A stretch of 64,000 bases of DNA from Streptomonospora wellingtoniae (GTDB taxonomy: Bacteria; Actinomycetota; Actinomycetes; Streptosporangiales; Streptosporangiaceae). The notes beneath the pieces are model-generated. The model did not search any database, was not told where the DNA came from, and worked only from the letters and a program-made list of their open reading frames with translations. Numbering within the stretch: the stretch's first letter is position 1; each line of letters begins with the position of its first letter. Where the stretch lies: NCBI RefSeq assembly GCF_031845375.1, contig NZ_JAVREK010000024.1, positions 1-64,000 on the forward strand. Reading direction: 5' to 3'. Position numbers and translations under genes: made by a program. This document shows positions 33,986-42,437 of the stretch, in pieces.

Positions 33986-35233
33986 CTAGTGTGCACCATC
34001 ACCCGCGGCGTAGGGCAGCTCGCCCTCCGCCGCGGGGCAGGCCCGCTGGTAGACGCGCTCGGTCTCGGCTGCGACCCGATCCCAGGTGAACCGCGAGGCC
34101 GCTCGGTCGCAGCCGGCGATGCCGTAGGCGGTCGCCATGGTGGGCTCGGCGGTCAGCGAGCGCACCGCGCGTGCCAGCGCGTCGGGCCGGGCGTGGCGCA
34201 GCAGCGTGCCGGTCGTGCCGTGCAGCACGGCCTCGTTGACGATCCCGGCTCCGCGGGCCACCACCGGGAGCCCGCAGGCCATCGCCTCCAGCACTGCGCC
34301 GCCGCAGGGTTCGTAGGCGGCGCCGGAGACGTAGACGTCGGCGGAGCGCAGCAGCCGGGGCAGCTCCTTGCGGTCCAGGGGGCCGGTGAGGCTGAGTCTG
34401 TCGTCCACCCCCGCTTCCTTGGCGAGCAGCTCCAGCCGACGCGCGTCGTCGTTCAGCGGAAGCTCGACCTGCGCGGGTCCGGCGACGATCGTCAACTCGG
34501 CGTCGGGAAGCCGGCGCAGTGTGGAGATCAGCACCTCAGCGCCCCCGGCCGCCAGGTCGGTCACCGAGACCATGCGCAGGCGGGCGTTCTTGCGCGGGCT
34601 CCAGGTGTCGGCCGAGGTCCCGCCCTCGGAGCTGAAGTGGTCGGTGTCCACGCCGGAGGGCACGACGCTGACCCGGTCGCGCGGCAGGCCCATGCGCGCG
34701 AGTTCGAAGCGCTGATCGGCGGAGGCGACCAGCACGTGGTCGGCGTGCCCGGCGACCGCGGCCTCGATCCGGGCGCGGTCGGCCCGCTCGGGCAGGCCGG
34801 CGCGCTGCTCCGCGGCGTTGAGCGCGTGGAAGGTCTGCACGAGAGGCGGGCCGCCGCCGTCGCCGCCGGCGGCCCGAGCGGCCGAGACCGCGGCGAGTCC
34901 GCTGGTCCAGCCGAAGGCGTGCAGCACGTCGGGGCGGTCCTCGGCGATCCGCTCGCCCAGCTCCCGGGCGAAGGTGCCGGTGTGCTCGGCGGCGGAGTCC
35001 TCCTCAAGGCGGCGCTGAGGTCCGGCCGCGAGGTGCTCGACGGCGACGCCGCGGCCCATGCGCGAGCGCTCGGGCAGGTCGGGGGCGTGCCGGCGCGCGT
35101 AGACGGTCACGCGGTGCCCGGCCTTCGCCAGCTGGCGGGAGAGCGCGGCGATCTGAACGCTGTCGCCGCAGGCGGGTTCGCCCTTGTGCGCGGGAAGCGG
35201 GTTGGCGTGCTCGGCGACCATGGCGATCTTCAC
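33986..35233 (-). CDS. Glycosyltransferase family 4 (GT-B) protein
   Basis: A 415-residue GT-B glycosyltransferase. The N-terminal acceptor domain starts KIAMVAEHANPLP and includes HAFGWTSGLAAV. The C-terminal donor domain has VVPSGVDTDHF, the GPLDRKELPRLLRSADVYVSGAAYEPCGGAVLEAMACGLPVVARGAG nucleotide-sugar signature with the catalytic E-x7-E, and GTLLRHARPDALARAV. GTG at 35233 has GAGGAG about 6 bases upstream. It precedes the MEDS-ATPase gene (89-bp gap) on the same strand. Acceptor and sugar are unknown; a cell-surface or lipid glycoside role is possible. Confidence 0.85.
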   Translation of the reverse strand: MKIAMVAEHANPLPAHKGEPACGDSVQIAALSRQLAKAGHRVTVYARRHAPDLPERSRMGRGVAVEHLAAGPQRRLEEDSAAEHTGTFARELGERIAEDRPDVLHAFGWTSGLAAVSAARAAGGDGGGPPLVQTFHALNAAEQRAGLPERADRARIEAAVAGHADHVLVASADQRFELARMGLPRDRVSVVPSGVDTDHFSSEGGTSADTWSPRKNARLRMVSVTDLAAGGAEVLISTLRRLPDAELTIVAGPAQVELPLNDDARRLELLAKEAGVDDRLSLTGPLDRKELPRLLRSADVYVSGAAYEPCGGAVLEAMACGLPVVARGAGIVNEAVLHGTTGTLLRHARPDALARAVRSLTAEPTMATAYGIAGCDRAASRFTWDRVAAETERVYQRACPAAEGELPYAAGDGAH

Positions 35234-35836
35234 GTGTGACTCCTCACGGCGGGACGACGACCCGGTGCGAATGCAGGAACAGGGCCGCAGGATGGCGTTG
35301 CAGCGCACGTCGCGGCGTCGGCGGGCGCGCGAAGCCGCGGTGCCGGCGGGACGGACTCGCCGGGGCTCCGCAGCGGCGCGTCCGCGCGCAGGGCGGCGGA
35401 GGGGGGACCGGCGGCGCCGCGGCTCGAGCCGGCGAGCGAAGGACGGCGGCCGCAGCGGTGCGCGGCGTCTCCACGCGGGGCGGAGGCGGCGGGCGACGGG
35501 CGGGAATGGGTAGGAGGGGCCGGATGACGGCGGCAACCGGGCAGACGCATGGAGATCACACCTTCGAGCGTTCGCGGAAGACGAAAAGCGCTCGCTGGGA
35601 ACGCAGGCGCGATTGGAAAGCGCCGCGGCGAGCGCGCGAACGTCGGTGTGTCTGCGTCTTAGACACCCAACGGCCCTGATTATGCCAGAGCCGCTACCGC
35701 CTCAACAAGGAAAGTCTCACCTGCGACGTCGTTCGGCCGTGGCGTGAGGGGACATCGGGGGCGCGTTTGGCGGGTGTTCCCTCGGGCACGTTTGGCCGCG
35801 TAGGAGTCGCCTGTTGCCGAGAAGTAGCGAGGACCC
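35234..35836. other. 603-bp divergent intergenic region without a supported gene
   Basis: Open frames here are short, arginine- or alanine-rich and lack ribosome binding sites, so I call none. It should hold divergent promoters for the glycosyltransferase and the SDR-like gene. A weak inverted repeat CGAGCG/CGCTCG (35565-35570, 35589-35594) is the only structure noted. Confidence 0.5.
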
Positions 35837-36643
35837 ATGACTGCGCGGCCACCCGGGATCACGGGAGGCGACCGCGGGAGAGCGACCGCCCGAGCACCCC
35901 GCGACCCCCTGCCCGGCTACACGGAACGCGACGCGTTGCGCGGGCGCCGGGCACTGGTGCTCGGCGGGTTGGCCGGCGGCGGCTCCGGCCGCGTCGTGGC
36001 GGCGGCGCTGGCCAAGGAGGGCGCCGCTGTCGCGCTCGCCGACACCACCGGGCTGGCCGGACAGGCGCCCGGCGCGCGGCCGGTGCCGCGCCAGCGCCTG
36101 GGCGACGACCCGGTGCTGCAGGCGGCGGGGCTCGTTTCGTCGCTGGGCGCCTGGTCGCTGCCGATCCACTGCGACCCGGCGAGCGAGAGCGACGGCCGGG
36201 CGGCGGTCGCCTACACGGCGCTGGAGTTCGGTGCGGTGGACCTGCTGGTCGTCCATGGGGCCGCGGTGGGCGCCGCTCGCGAGGCCCACCGCACGGGCGG
36301 GCTCGGCGCGGCCGTGGCGGCCGCGGCGCCCGCCGACCGGCAGCGCGGCTCGGGGATCGGGCCGGCACTGGGAGCGGTGCGCGGCGCGCGGCCGTTCCTC
36401 GGCGACGGCGCGGGGGCGGTGGTCGTGGGAGAGCGCGGAGCGCCGGGCGGCGGTCCGCAGGTGCGCGCGGAGCTGCGGTCGCTCGCCGGATCGCTCAGCG
36501 GGCGCCGGATGCGGCTGAACTGCCTGGTGCCGCGTGCCGCCGACACCGACGCGGCCGTCGCCGCCGCCGTGGTCGAACTGGCGGCCGACGGCGGGCGCAC
36601 CGGTGAAGTGGTAGGAGTGGCCCACGTTCCGCATCCGCAGTAG
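35837..36643 (+). CDS. SDR-fold protein lacking the YxxxK catalytic motif
   Basis: A 268-residue protein with the outline of a short-chain dehydrogenase. GRRALVLGGLAGGGSGRVVAAALAKEGAAVALADT gives the nucleotide-binding start, VDLLVVHGAA stands where NNAG would be, and RMRLNCLVPRAADTD matches the RVNxxxPGxxxT region. Between them, where the Ser and YxxxK should lie, the sequence is GARPFLGDGAGAVVVGERG with no tyrosine, so classic reductase chemistry is unlikely. GAGGA lies 4 bases before ATG 35837. It may be a regulatory or structural SDR homologue. It is divergent from the glycosyltransferase. Confidence 0.65.
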   Translation: MTARPPGITGGDRGRATARAPRDPLPGYTERDALRGRRALVLGGLAGGGSGRVVAAALAKEGAAVALADTTGLAGQAPGARPVPRQRLGDDPVLQAAGLVSSLGAWSLPIHCDPASESDGRAAVAYTALEFGAVDLLVVHGAAVGAAREAHRTGGLGAAVAAAAPADRQRGSGIGPALGAVRGARPFLGDGAGAVVVGERGAPGGGPQVRAELRSLAGSLSGRRMRLNCLVPRAADTDAAVAAAVVELAADGGRTGEVVGVAHVPHPQ

Positions 36644-36924
36644 CGGTTTCCAAGCAGCGGCGGAGCCGGACGTTTTCCCGGTTGTTCGTCGCATCCGGCC
36701 GACGCATACTCGCCGAAGCGGTGGGCGCGCCCGTACGTTGGGGGCGGCGAACGGATCGGGAACTGCGTATGAGGGCGATTTCCGCCATGATGTAGGCGGA
36801 TTTTGACCACGATCAGCGGTCCCCCGATACGGTTGCATGATCTACGCGCCGCGGCCTCCCGTACGGCCAGGCGCCGCTTGGGACTGTTCGGCAGGTACTG
36901 CCGTTGAAACAGGAGGTTGGGCGT

Positions 36925-37686
36925 ATGGGTGTCGCTGGTGGGGAAGTCACGGTCACGGCCCTCACGCACCGGGGCGCTGTACGCACGGCCAACGAGGACG
37001 CCGTCGTCATGGGTGCGCTCACCATCGCCAGCGCCAACATGACCATGCCGGTGCGGTGCGTGCTGCCGGTGGGCGAGCCGGTGATCCTGGCGGTCGCCGA
37101 CGGGCTCGGCGGGCACGCCGCCGGCGAGATCGCCTCCGAGCACGCGGTGCACCGCATGGCGGAGATGAGCCCGCGCCTGGCGAGCCCGGACGACGTCGAC
37201 GTCCTGCTCAAGAACATCGACGAGGAGATCAAGGACCACGCCACCCAGCACACGGAGTTCTCCGGGATGGGCACGACGGTGGCGGGCCTGCTCCTCAACA
37301 CCGACGGAAACTTCTGGTTCAACGTCGGCGACTCCCGCACCTACCGGCTGGAGGGCACCCGGCTGCGCCAGCTTTCCCAGGACGACTCCCCGCCGCTGCC
37401 GCCCTCCGACGACGGCAAGCCCGTTACAACGAATTTCATCACCCAGTCGCTGGGCGGCAGCGGCAGTACCGCGATGGTGCCGCACGTGGGCCGCGACAAC
37501 GAGCCGGACCCGAGCGCCTGGCTGATGTGCAGCGACGGCCTCTCCGACCTGGTACCGCTGGAGGAGATGGAGCGCATCATCGCCGAGGCGGGCAGCGACG
37601 AGGGCGCGGTGCACGGCCTGTGGCAGGCCGCCATGGAGGCCTCCGGCCGCGACAACATCAGCATCCTGCTGGCCCGCCGCGTCTGA
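36925..37686 (+). CDS. PP2C-family serine/threonine protein phosphatase
   Basis: A 253-residue PPM phosphatase. Metal-binding motifs are in order: THRGAVRTANEDA, AVADGLGGHAAGE, GMGTTVAGLLL, GDSRTYRLEG, LMCSDGLSDLV and SGRDNISILLAR. No transmembrane or sensor domain is attached. ATG at 36925 has AGGAGG 8 bases upstream. It resembles PstP/PrpC-type enzymes that dephosphorylate Ser/Thr kinase targets, but no kinase is adjacent. The 281-bp spacer upstream has no other supported feature. Confidence 0.87.
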   Translation: MGVAGGEVTVTALTHRGAVRTANEDAVVMGALTIASANMTMPVRCVLPVGEPVILAVADGLGGHAAGEIASEHAVHRMAEMSPRLASPDDVDVLLKNIDEEIKDHATQHTEFSGMGTTVAGLLLNTDGNFWFNVGDSRTYRLEGTRLRQLSQDDSPPLPPSDDGKPVTTNFITQSLGGSGSTAMVPHVGRDNEPDPSAWLMCSDGLSDLVPLEEMERIIAEAGSDEGAVHGLWQAAMEASGRDNISILLARRV

Positions 37687-37795
37687 TCGACGGCGGCGGA
37701 CGGCCGCCTGCGGACCGTTGATCCGGTGGCCGGCGCCACGTGCGCACGCGCGCCGCGACGCCGGCCGCCGACCGCCCCCGGGCGGGGCGCGGGCC

Positions 37796-38461
37796 TCAGC
37801 CGTTCCCGCCACCCGAGCCGGGGCGGTTGCGCATTCGGATGAGCAGGATCGCGATCAGCGCGAGGACGGCGATCCCGGCGACCACGGCGCCGACCGGCCC
37901 CAGCAGGGAATTCGAGGGGTCGGTCGGCGACTGGGCCGCGGGCGGCTCCTCGGCCTCGGCGCCGCCTGTGCTCCCGTCGCCGCCCTGGGCCGAGGCCTCC
38001 CCCTCGGGCGAGGGGTCGGGTTCCGGCACCGCCTCCTCGGTGAGGGAGAAGGTGATCTCGTCCTCCAGCGTGTGGCCGTCGGAGGACACGGTGCGGTAGG
38101 CGACGGTGTACTCGCCGGCGGCGGGCAGCTCGCCCACGCCGATCGCGGCCTCGGCGCCGTCGACCTCGACCTCCCCCTCCTCGTGGTTCTCGCCCTCGGG
38201 GCCGGTCACCACGATCGCGTTGGAGCCCTGCCCCATGTCGCTGCTGAAGGTCAGCACCACCTCGCCGGGCGCGGTGTCCAGCTCGGCGCCGTCCTTCGGC
38301 GAGGAGTCGATGAGGGAGTCGTGCGCGAGGGCGCCGGGTGCCGTCGCGGTAGCGAGCGCCAGAGATCCCAGCAGGGCGGCGGCGACGACCGCCGGGCGCC
38401 GTGCTGCCGAGGGGTGCCGTCGGCCGTCCGGTGCGGGCGCTGCGTGGGTGGCCAGGTTCAT
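37796..38461 (-). CDS. CopC/YobA-type copper-binding secreted protein
   Basis: A 221-residue exported protein. A long basic signal peptide (to about residue 46, ending GALA) is followed by the mature N-terminus HDSLIDSSPKDGAELDTAPGEVVLTFSSDM, the CopC hallmark with an N-terminal histidine for copper. YRTVSSDGHTLEDEITFSL closes the CopC domain. An acidic Pro/Glu/Gly linker leads to one transmembrane helix (VGAVVAGIAVLALIAILLI) near the C-terminus. ATG at 38461 has GAAGGGA about 9 bases upstream. No CopD gene is adjacent. It may bind periplasm-side copper; low-affinity structural roles are also possible. Confidence 0.84.
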   Translation of the reverse strand: MNLATHAAPAPDGRRHPSAARRPAVVAAALLGSLALATATAPGALAHDSLIDSSPKDGAELDTAPGEVVLTFSSDMGQGSNAIVVTGPEGENHEEGEVEVDGAEAAIGVGELPAAGEYTVAYRTVSSDGHTLEDEITFSLTEEAVPEPDPSPEGEASAQGGDGSTGGAEAEEPPAAQSPTDPSNSLLGPVGAVVAGIAVLALIAILLIRMRNRPGSGGGNG

Positions 38462-38518
38462 CGGCGGGGTCCCTTCAAGGGTGGGGGTGCGGTGTGGCGG
38501 GAGCGCGCCCGGAGTGCA

Positions 38519-38554
38519 GTGCGCCGCCCGGCGCACGGGCGCCCGGCGGCGCAC
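38519..38554. promoter_or_regulatory. Overlapping alternative hairpins upstream of the copC-like gene
   Basis: GTGCGCC (38519-38525) can pair with GGCGCAC (38530-38536). Alternatively, the longer GTGCGCCGCC (38519-38528) can pair with GGCGGCGCAC (38545-38554). The two are mutually exclusive. They lie 58-93 bp upstream of the CopC-like start and also downstream of the whiB-like gene, so either a terminator or a leader switch is possible. Confidence 0.35.
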
Positions 38555-38709
38555 GCGACACCGCGCAGCCGGCTCTCGCGGGGCCGCGCGACTCCACAAC
38601 CTAGCCGACGGCACCCCGCCGTCGGGCGGCCGCCGTCCGCCGCCCTCCCATCCGGGGCAGGTCGGTCGGTAGGCGCCACCGATGAGGGGAGTGTCCGGAG
38701 CAGGGCTGT

Positions 38710-38976
38710 CTACGAGGCCACGGGCAGGGGTTGGCGGCGCATGTAGCGGCGGTCCTCGGGCGTCGTGCCGCCCCAGACCCCGTGCGGCTCGCCCGCCCGC
38801 AGGGCCCAGCTCAGGCACTCCGAGCGCACCGCGCAGGTGCGGCAGACGGCCTTGGCCAGCTCCGCGTCGGTCTGCCCGGGGCCCGTCGTGCTGACGGGGA
38901 AGAAGAGTTCCGGGTCGTACTGGCGGCAAGCGCCCTGCTCGACCCAGTCTTCGCTGTCGTGGTAAAGGCGGTTCAC
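38710..38976 (-). CDS. WhiB-family iron-sulfur transcription factor
   Basis: An 88-residue Wbl protein. Four cluster-ligating cysteines occur at 17, 45, 48 and 54 (ACRQYDPELFF, CRTCAVRSEC), followed by the GVWGG turn and a basic tail (PEDRRYMRRQ). The PELFFP context resembles the WhiB1/WblE-type group. Wbl proteins bind a 4Fe-4S cluster and region 4 of the housekeeping sigma factor to control development or redox responses. The coding region has no aspartate-rich or C-terminal extension. Its promoter probably lies in the upstream spacer that contains the GTACTACG repeats. Confidence 0.9.
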   Translation of the reverse strand: MNRLYHDSEDWVEQGACRQYDPELFFPVSTTGPGQTDAELAKAVCRTCAVRSECLSWALRAGEPHGVWGGTTPEDRRYMRRQPLPVAS

Positions 38977-39100
38977 CAGGAGCCTCCGTTCCCTGGCCGG
39001 TCCTTCGCGCGGGGCGCCCGTGGCCGGATGGCGCGCGGCGGACGTGTCTGGTCGCGAGGCGGAGGGGCGGTCGCCGCCGCTCCATCGCGATGCGACCCAT

Positions 39101-39127
39101 CGTAGTACTACGGATAGTCGTACTACG
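39101..39127. promoter_or_regulatory. CGTAGTACTACG palindrome plus a third CGTACTACG half-site
   Basis: A perfect 12-bp palindrome (39101-39112) is followed 6 bases later by CGTACTACG (39119-39127), giving GTACTACG direct copies 15 bases apart. The site is about 125 bp upstream of the whiB-like start, in an unusually AT-rich patch for this window. It could be an operator for that gene. Confidence 0.45.
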
Positions 39128-39705
39128 AAAAGTCTGCCAAAATTCTTCGGCTCGCTTCAAGTCCGCACGCATCCCGGATTCGCCGCCCCCCGAGACCGGG
39201 AGGGCGGCCCGCTCCGAGGATGGGGGTACCCCGATTCGCGCGGAGCCGCGTCCGGCTGCGGCACAGCCGCGCCGGTGCGAAGCGTTCAGCGGTGAAGCCC
39301 GCGAACACGGCGGAGCGCGGCGTTCTCCCCGCGGCGCCGCAGGAGAGCAGTGCCCGCGGGGGTCGTCCGGGGCGCTGTGTCGCGAGGATTCATCCGAATT
39401 CGTGTGACTTAAAACACCCTTAAAATCCGCTCGCAGTCTCCCTATGTTTGCCTGCCAGCAGGCACAATCGCCTCTACCGGCTCCCGCCGACCCTGCCCTC
39501 AGCTGATCTCGGGCGGTTGTTCGAACTTCCTGGTGAGCATGGCGGATGCGGCGCCGATCGGGCAGGCGCCCGGTCCCCGCTCATGGCGACGCAAAGTGAC
39601 GACCGGGGCAAAATAGGCGAGTCATACCCCGTGAATCAGGGCTGAAACATACGCCGTCCGACGCCCGGAAACGCTGCTCAGGAACGTTCGCTATGTTCCA
39701 TCGAC
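39128..39705. promoter_or_regulatory. Spacer upstream of ectA with palindrome TGCCTGC-CA-GCAGGCA at 39449-39464
   Basis: No gene is supported in this 578-bp stretch. A perfect 7+2+7 inverted repeat lies 242 bp before ectA, next to CTATGTTTG and a T/A-rich segment (39408-39427). It is a candidate operator for the osmostress-inducible ect operon. A second AT-rich spot (GGGCAAAATAGGCG, about 39604) may hold a promoter element. Confidence 0.4.
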
Positions 39706-40323
39706 GTGCGTGACCAACAGACCGACGACGACACCAGCGCCGATTCCGGCTCCGGGGATAAGCCCGCTGTAGTCGGAGGCCCGGCGGCGACCGACGGCGT
39801 CCGCCTGCGACAGCCGTCCGCAGCCGACGGCCCCGACATGTGGCGGCTGGCCCGGGACTCCGGACTCGACGTCAACTCGCCCTACGCGTACACGCTGTGG
39901 AGCCGGGACTTCGCCTCGACGAGCGTCGTCGCCCGCGACGGTGAAGGGCGGGCGCGCGGCTTCGTCACCGGGTTCATCCGGCCCGACCATCCCGACACGT
40001 ACTTCCTGTGGCAGGTGGGCGTGGACCCAGGCTTCCGCGGTCGGCGGCTGGCACGCCGCATGCTCGACGAGATCGGCGACCGGATCGCCGCACGCGGGCT
40101 GTCGAACCTGGAGGCCACGGTGACGCCGGACAACGCCGCCTCGCGCGCGCTGTTCGAATCCTTTGCCCGGTCCCGGGGATGCTCAGCGGAGTGGAGCCCG
40201 TTGTTCGGCCGGGAGCACTTCCCCGATGACGGCGACGGACACGAACCGGAGGACCTGGTCCGAATCGGCCCGCTGGGCCTACCGGGCACCGACACCGACC
40301 GCAAGCCGTCCGCCGGAATCTGA
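39706..40323 (+). CDS. ectA: Diaminobutyrate acetyltransferase EctA
   Basis: A 205-residue GNAT enzyme that acetylates L-2,4-diaminobutyrate in ectoine synthesis. After a disordered Asp/Gly-rich leader of about 30 residues, the family sequence begins VRLRQPSAADGPDMWRLARDSGLDVNSPYAYTLW. The acetyl-CoA motif WQVGVDPGFRGRRLARRML and LEATVTPDNAASRALFESFAR are typical. The GTG at 39706 lacks a clear ribosome binding site, but the TATGTT 9 bases upstream could be a -10 giving a nearly leaderless mRNA. First gene of ectABCD. Confidence 0.92.
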   Translation: MRDQQTDDDTSADSGSGDKPAVVGGPAATDGVRLRQPSAADGPDMWRLARDSGLDVNSPYAYTLWSRDFASTSVVARDGEGRARGFVTGFIRPDHPDTYFLWQVGVDPGFRGRRLARRMLDEIGDRIAARGLSNLEATVTPDNAASRALFESFARSRGCSAEWSPLFGREHFPDDGDGHEPEDLVRIGPLGLPGTDTDRKPSAGI

Positions 40324-40416
40324 CATCCGACCTGACACCCGATCCTGACCGACCCCGACCCCCACGCGTCACCACAGTGACCCCATGAACTGGGGAAAGG
40401 ACTCAAGGAACTCACG

Positions 40417-41682
40417 ATGGAGATCTTCGAACGCCTCGAATCCGAAGTCCGCAGCTACTGCCGTAGCTGGCCGGTCGTCTTCAACGAGGCGCGGGGCAGC
40501 TACGTCTACGACGAGTCGGGGCGACCCTACCTCGACTTCTTCGCGGGTGCCGGTTCCCTCAACTACGGGCACAACAACCCGGAGCTGAAATCCAAACTCA
40601 TCGACTATCTGATGAGCGACGCGATCGTGCACAGCCTCGACGCGTACTCGACCGCCAAACGCGACTTCCTGGAGACCTTCGGCGAGACGATCCTCGAACC
40701 GCGCGGGCTCGACTACAAGGTGCAGTTCCCCGGCCCCGCCGGAAACAACGCCGTCGAAGCGGCGCTCAAGCTGGCCCGCAAGTACACCGGCCGCGAGACC
40801 GTCATCAGCTTCACCAACGGCTTCCACGGCATGACCCTGGGTGCGCTCGCGGTCACCGGCAACTCGATGAAGCGCGGCGGCGCCGGCGTCCCGCTGAGCC
40901 ACTCGGCCACCATGCCCTTCGACAAGTACATGGACGGCCAGACGCCGGACTTCCTTTGGTTCCGCAGCATGCTGGAGGACAGCGGCAGCGGACTCGACGC
41001 GCCCGCCGCGGTGATCGTCGAGACGGTGCAGGGCGAGGGCGGCATCAACGTCGCCAGCGCCGAGTGGCTGCGCGGCCTCCAGGAGGTCTGCCACGAGTAC
41101 GACATGCTGTTCATCGTCGACGACATCCAGATGGGCTGCGGCCGCACCGGCCCGTTCTTCAGCTTCGAGCACGCCGGCGTGAAGCCCGACATCGTCACGC
41201 TGTCCAAGTCCATCAGCGGCTACGGCCTGCCGATGGCGCTCACGCTGTTCAAGCGCGAGCTGGACGTGTGGGAGCCCGGTGAGCACAACGGCACCTTCCG
41301 CGGGCCCAACCCCGGGTTCGTCACCGGAACCGCCGCCATGCGCACCTACTGGAGCGACGACTCCCTGCAGAAGGCCACCGAGGCCAAGGGCCGGCTCATC
41401 GACCGCCGCCTGCGCGCCCTCGCCGAGGAGCTGGGCCCCGACGAGGCCCACACGCGCGGCCGCGGGATGGCCCGCGGCCTGGTGCTGGAGCGCCCGGGCG
41501 CGGCCAATGTCCTCAGCAGCGAGGCCTTCGAGCGCGGCCTGCTGCTGGAGACCTCCGGTCCCGAGGACGAGGTCGCCAAGCTGCTGCCGGCGCTGACCAC
41601 CACCGAAGAGGAGCTGGAGCAGGGCCTGGAGATCATCGCCGAGGCGGCCCGCGCCGCGATGAAGGCCCCCCAGCTCGCCTGA
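40417..41682 (+). CDS. ectB: Diaminobutyrate-2-oxoglutarate transaminase EctB
   Basis: A 421-residue class III PLP aminotransferase. It converts aspartate semialdehyde to L-2,4-diaminobutyrate. The N-terminal MEIFERLESEVRSYCRSWPVVFNEARG is the EctB signature, and the PLP lysine is Lys264 (TLSKSISGYGLP) with FIVDDIQMGCGRTG before it. AAGGA lies upstream of ATG 40417. It follows ectA by 93 bp. It is distinct from the polyamine-linked class III aminotransferase at 2.6 kb. Confidence 0.94.
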   Translation: MEIFERLESEVRSYCRSWPVVFNEARGSYVYDESGRPYLDFFAGAGSLNYGHNNPELKSKLIDYLMSDAIVHSLDAYSTAKRDFLETFGETILEPRGLDYKVQFPGPAGNNAVEAALKLARKYTGRETVISFTNGFHGMTLGALAVTGNSMKRGGAGVPLSHSATMPFDKYMDGQTPDFLWFRSMLEDSGSGLDAPAAVIVETVQGEGGINVASAEWLRGLQEVCHEYDMLFIVDDIQMGCGRTGPFFSFEHAGVKPDIVTLSKSISGYGLPMALTLFKRELDVWEPGEHNGTFRGPNPGFVTGTAAMRTYWSDDSLQKATEAKGRLIDRRLRALAEELGPDEAHTRGRGMARGLVLERPGAANVLSSEAFERGLLLETSGPEDEVAKLLPALTTTEEELEQGLEIIAEAARAAMKAPQLA

Positions 41683-41736
41683 CCAGCGGTGGTATCAGGG
41701 GCGCGGCGGCCCCACAATTGGTTGTGAAGGCACAGC

Positions 41737-41765
41737 GGGGTCCCGGACGGCCCGTCCGGGACCCC
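41737..41765 (+). terminator. 13-bp perfect hairpin between ectB and ectC
   Basis: GGGGTCCCGGACG (41737-41749) pairs with 41753-41765 across a three-base loop. A smaller CACAA/TTGTG hairpin lies just before it (41713-41726). No T-run follows. It may attenuate or stabilise segments of the ect mRNA. Confidence 0.6.
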
Positions 41766-41805
41766 GCACTTCGGCCAACACGAGCAAGCAAGAGGAGCAT
41801 GCACC

Positions 41806-42207
41806 GTGATCGTGCGCAGCATGAGCGACGTCGACGGAACCGACGCCGACATCAAGACCGAGACCTGGCGCAGCCGCCGGATCGTCCTGGCCAAGGACAA
41901 GGTCGGGTTTTCGTTCCACGAGACCGTCCTCTACGCGGGCACCGAGACCAGCATGTGGTACGCCAACCACATCGAGCTGGTCCACTGCATCGAGGGCGAG
42001 GCCGAGGTCACCAACGACGAGACCGGTGAGACGCACCTCATCACACCGGGCACGCTGTACCTCCTCAACGGCCACGAGCACCACACGGTTCGCCCCAAGA
42101 CCGACTTCCGGGTGCTGTGCGTGTTCAACCCGCCGGTCACCGGCCGCGAGGTCCACGACGAGAACGGTGTGTACCCCCTGCTGACCGAGGAGACCCCCTC
42201 CCCGTAG
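41806..42207 (+). CDS. ectC: L-ectoine synthase EctC
   Basis: A 133-residue cupin enzyme that cyclises N-gamma-acetyl-diaminobutyrate to ectoine. Diagnostic stretches are SRRIVLAKDKVGFSFHETVLYAGTET, MWYANHIELVHCIEGEAEV and LTPGT-like TPGTLYLLNGHEHHTVRPKTD, which supply metal-binding Glu, Tyr and His residues. GAGGAG lies 8 bases before the GTG at 41806. Confidence 0.95.
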   Translation: MIVRSMSDVDGTDADIKTETWRSRRIVLAKDKVGFSFHETVLYAGTETSMWYANHIELVHCIEGEAEVTNDETGETHLITPGTLYLLNGHEHHTVRPKTDFRVLCVFNPPVTGREVHDENGVYPLLTEETPSP

Positions 42208-42220
42208 CCGCAGACCCGGC

Positions 42221-42267
42221 CGGCGCGCGTCCCCCGCACCCGGCCTCCGGGGCCGGTACGCGCGCCG
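42221..42267 (+). terminator. Hairpin between ectC and ectD
   Basis: CGGCGCGCGT (42221-42230) pairs perfectly with ACGCGCGCCG (42258-42267), enclosing a second CCGGCC/GGCCGG stem. It lies 14 bp after the ectC stop. The remaining spacer to ectD has no other feature. Confidence 0.55.
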
Positions 42268-42437
42268 CACCGGCCCCGGCTTCGTCGGCCCGGCCGCGCG
42301 AGCGGCGGCCCGGACGGCGGGCGCTCGGACCGCGAGCGCCCGCGGCACGTCGCAAAGGAGCCAGACGAGCACGACAGCGAAGGTGACGCGGCCACCGAAC
42401 GCCGCGCAGCCAGGAAAGGAGCGAATCCCTCCGGGGT

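Noticed and set aside
39448..39645. 66-codon open frame between the whiB-like gene and ectA
   Set aside because: It begins within the palindrome, lacks a ribosome binding site and shows no recognisable sequence.
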